Shown: one piece after another, positions 41,697 to 43,907 of the stretch
Layout of the letters: the number at the start of each line of letters is the position of its first letter
Numbering within the stretch: the first letter of the stretch is position 1
Source of the DNA: Bacillus multifaciens
Lineage (GTDB): Bacteria > Bacillota > Bacilli > Bacillales > Bacillaceae_G
Assembly (NCBI RefSeq): GCF_030756675.1
Contig: NZ_JAVBXD010000038.1
Coordinates: 1-43,907 of the forward strand
Direction of reading: 5' to 3'
Length of the DNA stretch: 43,907 nt
Notes under the pieces: generated by a model
Seen by the model: only the letters and a program-made list of their open reading frames with translations
Told to the model about the DNA's origin: nothing
Database searches by the model: none
Made by a program: the position numbers and the translations under genes

Positions 41697-41732
41697 GGAA
41701 ATTGCCTCTTGTAAGAAAGAGGCAATTTTTGT
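41697..41732 (+). terminator. Terminator after small membrane protein gene
   Basis: AAATTGCCTCTT pairs with AGAGGCAATTT around GTAAGAA, followed by TTG. Confidence 0.85.
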
Positions 41733-41758
41733 TAAAATTAGACTGAACGGTCGGTTTA
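41709..41758 (+). promoter_or_regulatory. tetR promoter and operator
   Basis: TTGTAA (41709-41714), 18-bp spacer, TAAAAT (41733-41738). GACTGAACGGTCGGTTTA at 41741-41758 covers the start of transcription. The same block, with its preceding AAATTA, recurs exactly at 42381-42404 before the MFS gene. Confidence 0.7.
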
Positions 41759-41771
41759 ATGAGGTGCAATG

Positions 41772-42356
41772 ATGAGAAAAAGTGCTGAAGAAATTAAAAG
41801 AGAAATTGCTTATAAAGCAGAACAATTATTTTCAAAAACAGGGTATGCAGCAACATCTATGGAAGACATTTGTGAAATTACTGAGCGAAGTAAAGGTAGT
41901 ATTTACTATCACTTTAAAAGTAAAGAAGAATTGTTTTTATTTGTAGTGAAGCAGCATACGTACGATTGGTTGGAAAAATGGGCAGAAAAAGAAAAGCAGT
42001 ACCAGACAAGTACAGAAAAGTTATATGGCCTTGCTGAATATTATGTCGAAGATGTCCAAAATCCAATTTCTAGTACAATTGAAGAATTTCTAACGAGTCA
42101 AGTTGTAAGGAAAGATATAATGGATGAAATGATCGCCTTAACTCGTGAATCGTATAGCATTTTTAAGAAGCTAGTCGAAGAAGGGATGGCATCAGGTGAA
42201 TTTCGCCAAGACGATGTAAATGATCTTATGTACGTTGTGAACGGTCTGTTAGCTGGGCTTGGACCATTATATTATGAAATGAATGCAGAAGAAATGACAC
42301 GGATTTATAAAAAGGCAATTGATGTTTTATTACAGGGAATGGCAGCTGGATCGTAA
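41772..42356 (+). CDS. TetR/AcrR-family transcriptional repressor
   Basis: 194 residues. The N-terminal TetR DNA-binding domain (about 8-55) has AEQLFSKTGYAATSMEDICE and the recognition part SKGSIYYHFKSKEELF. The C-terminal helical ligand domain is variable. ATG codons lie at 41769 and 41772; the second has better distance from GAGGTG. It should repress itself and the MFS exporter gene downstream, both of which carry the same operator, until an unknown small molecule (often a drug) binds. Confidence 0.92.
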   Translation: MRKSAEEIKREIAYKAEQLFSKTGYAATSMEDICEITERSKGSIYYHFKSKEELFLFVVKQHTYDWLEKWAEKEKQYQTSTEKLYGLAEYYVEDVQNPISSTIEEFLTSQVVRKDIMDEMIALTRESYSIFKKLVEEGMASGEFRQDDVNDLMYVVNGLLAGLGPLYYEMNAEEMTRIYKKAIDVLLQGMAAGS

Positions 42357-42380
42357 TATCAGCAGCTTTTCTCTTGAAAC

Positions 42381-42404
42381 AAATTAGACTGAACGGTCGG
42401 TTTA
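42381..42404 (+). promoter_or_regulatory. TetR-type operator before the MFS gene
   Basis: AAATTAGACTGAACGGTCGG followed by TTTA, an exact 24-base duplicate of 41735-41758. Identity over 24 bases in two intergenic sites of one regulator-transporter pair strongly supports operator function. Confidence 0.75.
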
Positions 42405-42420
42405 AAAAAGGGGAGATACG

Positions 42421-43623
42421 ATGAATGCTTTGTTAAAAAATCGAGTGTTTCTACTTGTAATTGCTTCTGATATTTTACAACAATTTGCGATTTGGATCCG
42501 AAATATGGCGCTTTTGTTTTTTGTTATGGAACAGACAAATAATGATCCCGTTGCTGTTTCTATATTGTCCGTTATGGAATACGCACCTATATTTATCTTT
42601 TCGTTTGTTGGAGGTGCCTTGGCTGACCGGTGGAATCCAAATCGCACGATGATTACAGGGGATATATTAAGTGCACTATCTATCGTTATGATCGTTTTCT
42701 TGTTGAATATTGGGTATTGGCAAGCGCTATTTGCTGCAACATTTGTGTCAGCGGTCGTCAGCCAATTTTCACAGCCAGCAACTTCACGCGTGTTTAAACA
42801 TCATGTCGAAGAGGAACATGTGAGTGCAGCTATTGCCATATCTCAAAGTTTACAAGCATTGTTCCTTATCTTTGGTCCAGTTGTAGGAACATTCGTGTAT
42901 ACACAGCTCGGTTTATTTGCATCACTCTACAGCTTAATCATTATTTTTGTTTTATCAGCTCTTTGTCTTTCATTTCTACCAGGATGGATGAAAGAAGTAG
43001 AGGCGCGGCAATCTTCATTATGGAATGATATAAAAGAAGGTTGGTTGTATGTGCTACGTTCGAATCCCCTGCGAATGTTGGCTATAGCTTTTTCGATTAT
43101 TGGCTTAGCGGCAGGTTTAGTACAACCGCTTGAAGTCTTTCTCGTTGTGGAACGATTAGGAATGGAGAAAGAAGCTGTCCAATATTTAACTGCAGCCGAT
43201 GGCATTGGGATGTTAATTGGGGGCGGTGTGGCAGCTGTTGTTTCTAAAAAAGTAAAGCAGAAACATTTACTCGTTTTTGGGATGATCATTTTAGCTGTTT
43301 CATTTGTTGTAGAAGGGTTTTCGACTTCGTTTTGGATTACAGTGTGCATGCGTTTTATAACAGGTATTTGTTTAGCTTGTGTAAATATCGTAATTGGAAC
43401 GTTTATGATTCAACTTGTAGATGAAAACATGATTGGCCGGGTAAATGGAACGGTATTACCGCTATTTATGAGCACGCTGTTAATCGGTGTTTCGCTAGGA
43501 GGGGTATTGAAGGAGACAACTTCGCTCGTGATCGTATTTAGCATAGCGGCGGTATTAGGATTAGCAGCTATTTTACCAGTACTTCGAATGAAAATGACAC
43601 AAAAACAAGGAGGAGTCTGTTAA
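42421..43623 (+). CDS. MFS transporter, probable drug exporter
   Basis: 400 residues with about 12 membrane segments. The motif A-type loop between helices 2 and 3 reads GGALADRWNPNRTMI (about 60-74). It belongs to the MFS_3/enterobactin- or macrolide-exporter-like group. Ribosome site GGGGAGATACG. With the adjacent TetR gene and shared operator it forms a regulated efflux pair. Substrate unknown. The frame after its stop continues into the transposase fragment, by coincidence in the same phase. Confidence 0.88.
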   Translation: MNALLKNRVFLLVIASDILQQFAIWIRNMALLFFVMEQTNNDPVAVSILSVMEYAPIFIFSFVGGALADRWNPNRTMITGDILSALSIVMIVFLLNIGYWQALFAATFVSAVVSQFSQPATSRVFKHHVEEEHVSAAIAISQSLQALFLIFGPVVGTFVYTQLGLFASLYSLIIIFVLSALCLSFLPGWMKEVEARQSSLWNDIKEGWLYVLRSNPLRMLAIAFSIIGLAAGLVQPLEVFLVVERLGMEKEAVQYLTAADGIGMLIGGGVAAVVSKKVKQKHLLVFGMIILAVSFVVEGFSTSFWITVCMRFITGICLACVNIVIGTFMIQLVDENMIGRVNGTVLPLFMSTLLIGVSLGGVLKETTSLVIVFSIAAVLGLAAILPVLRMKMTQKQGGVC

Positions 43624-43790
43624 CTCAAAGAATTCATTCGACACAACAAAACAATCCATCAATATACCACGACATTTAAGCGCATTCGGATTCTAGATTC
43701 TACAACATTGCAGCTTTCAGATAAGTGTTTTCTTCACATTATCAAGGTACAGGGGGAAGTAGCCATACAGTAGGAGTTAAAATACAATGA
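43624..43790 (+). mobile_element. IS4/IS231-type transposase fragment, frameshifted
   Basis: Frame one reads IRILDSTTLQLSD (43684-43722 region), the conserved block around the first catalytic Asp of IS4-family transposases. After a shift near 43722-43735, a second frame reads YQGTGGSSHTVGVKIQ (43740-43787), the next conserved block of IS231-type proteins. Both ends are missing, there are no inverted repeats, and the frame ends at TGA 43788. It is a dead internal fragment of about 55 codons. Confidence 0.75.
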
Positions 43791-43814
43791 GCCGTCATAT
43801 GGACGGCTCATTTA
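43786..43814 (+). terminator. Terminator-like hairpin after MFS/IS fragment
   Basis: AATGAGCCGTC pairs with GACGGCTCATT around ATATG. Few T residues follow. Probably the functional end of the MFS transcript. Confidence 0.65.
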
Positions 43815-43907
43815 CATAATTCTCGAAAGCGGAAGTTAAATCGTTGGGTCCGTTAGGTATCAGAATTTGTATTAAGTTTCAAATGCTTATCACCTAAAAT
43901 AGTAATG
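43815..43907. other. Right edge; possible C-terminus of a minus-strand gene
   Basis: A minus-strand frame is open from the window edge to a TAA at 43853-43855 and reads ITILGDKHLKLNTNSDT. It may be the end of a gene lying to the right, but 17 codons are too few to decide. Confidence 0.25.

Overview
The window is a chromosomal segment of a Bacillus cereus-group bacterium. This is inferred from its AT-rich composition, Bacillus-type Shine-Dalgarno sites, the gene set (argR-arcABDC-arcR, thiM/thiE, topB, an acyl-lipid desaturase) and about ten copies of a short interspersed element that resembles the group-specific bcr repeats. No rRNA, tRNA or CRISPR array was found. One small transposase fragment lies near the right edge.

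Layout. Positions 147-4067 hold two FAD-dependent amine oxidase-type proteins (the second with a Rieske domain) around a small nucleotidyltransferase. Positions 4397-5688 hold a fatty acid desaturase with a strong promoter and a long leader. Positions 5886-8178 (minus strand) hold a polar amino acid ABC transporter. Positions 8839-10131 hold a chemoreceptor. Positions 10284-17525 form the arginine deiminase module: argR, then arcA, arcB, arcD, arcC and a Crp/Fnr regulator. An Fnr-type site is centred at about -41.5 of the predicted arcA promoter, and argR and arcA are separated by a tandem array of the interspersed repeat. Positions 17986-22280 are an alpha-glucoside module (oligo-1,6-glucosidase; maltose/glucose-type PTS EIICB; an overlapping-spaced endonuclease/exonuclease/phosphatase-fold enzyme) with catabolite-type operators. 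They are followed by a large YhgE/Pip membrane protein and topB (minus strand).

Positions 28158-29812 are a TPP-riboswitch-controlled thiM-thiE operon, followed by ilvA. Positions 31201-34110 look like a replaced or eroded segment: the 3' remnant of a Dcu-type C4-dicarboxylate transporter, a well-formed c-di-GMP-I (GEMM) riboswitch with terminator but no downstream gene, and a divergent Rgg-like regulator/CPBP membrane protease pair sharing a perfect 20-bp palindrome. Positions 34268-37268 are a second TPP riboswitch with a thiamine-binding protein and a ThiXYZ-type pyrimidine ABC transporter.

Positions 37346-40318 hold a PD-(D/E)XK nuclease-like protein and then an ABC-F ATPase. The ABC-F gene is preceded by a 12-codon leader peptide and four mutually complementary RNA segments ending in an intrinsic terminator. 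This is a textbook layout for ribosome-stalling attenuation and is the most interesting regulatory system seen here. The right end has small proteins, a TetR regulator and an MFS exporter that share an identical operator, and an IS4/IS231-type transposase fragment.
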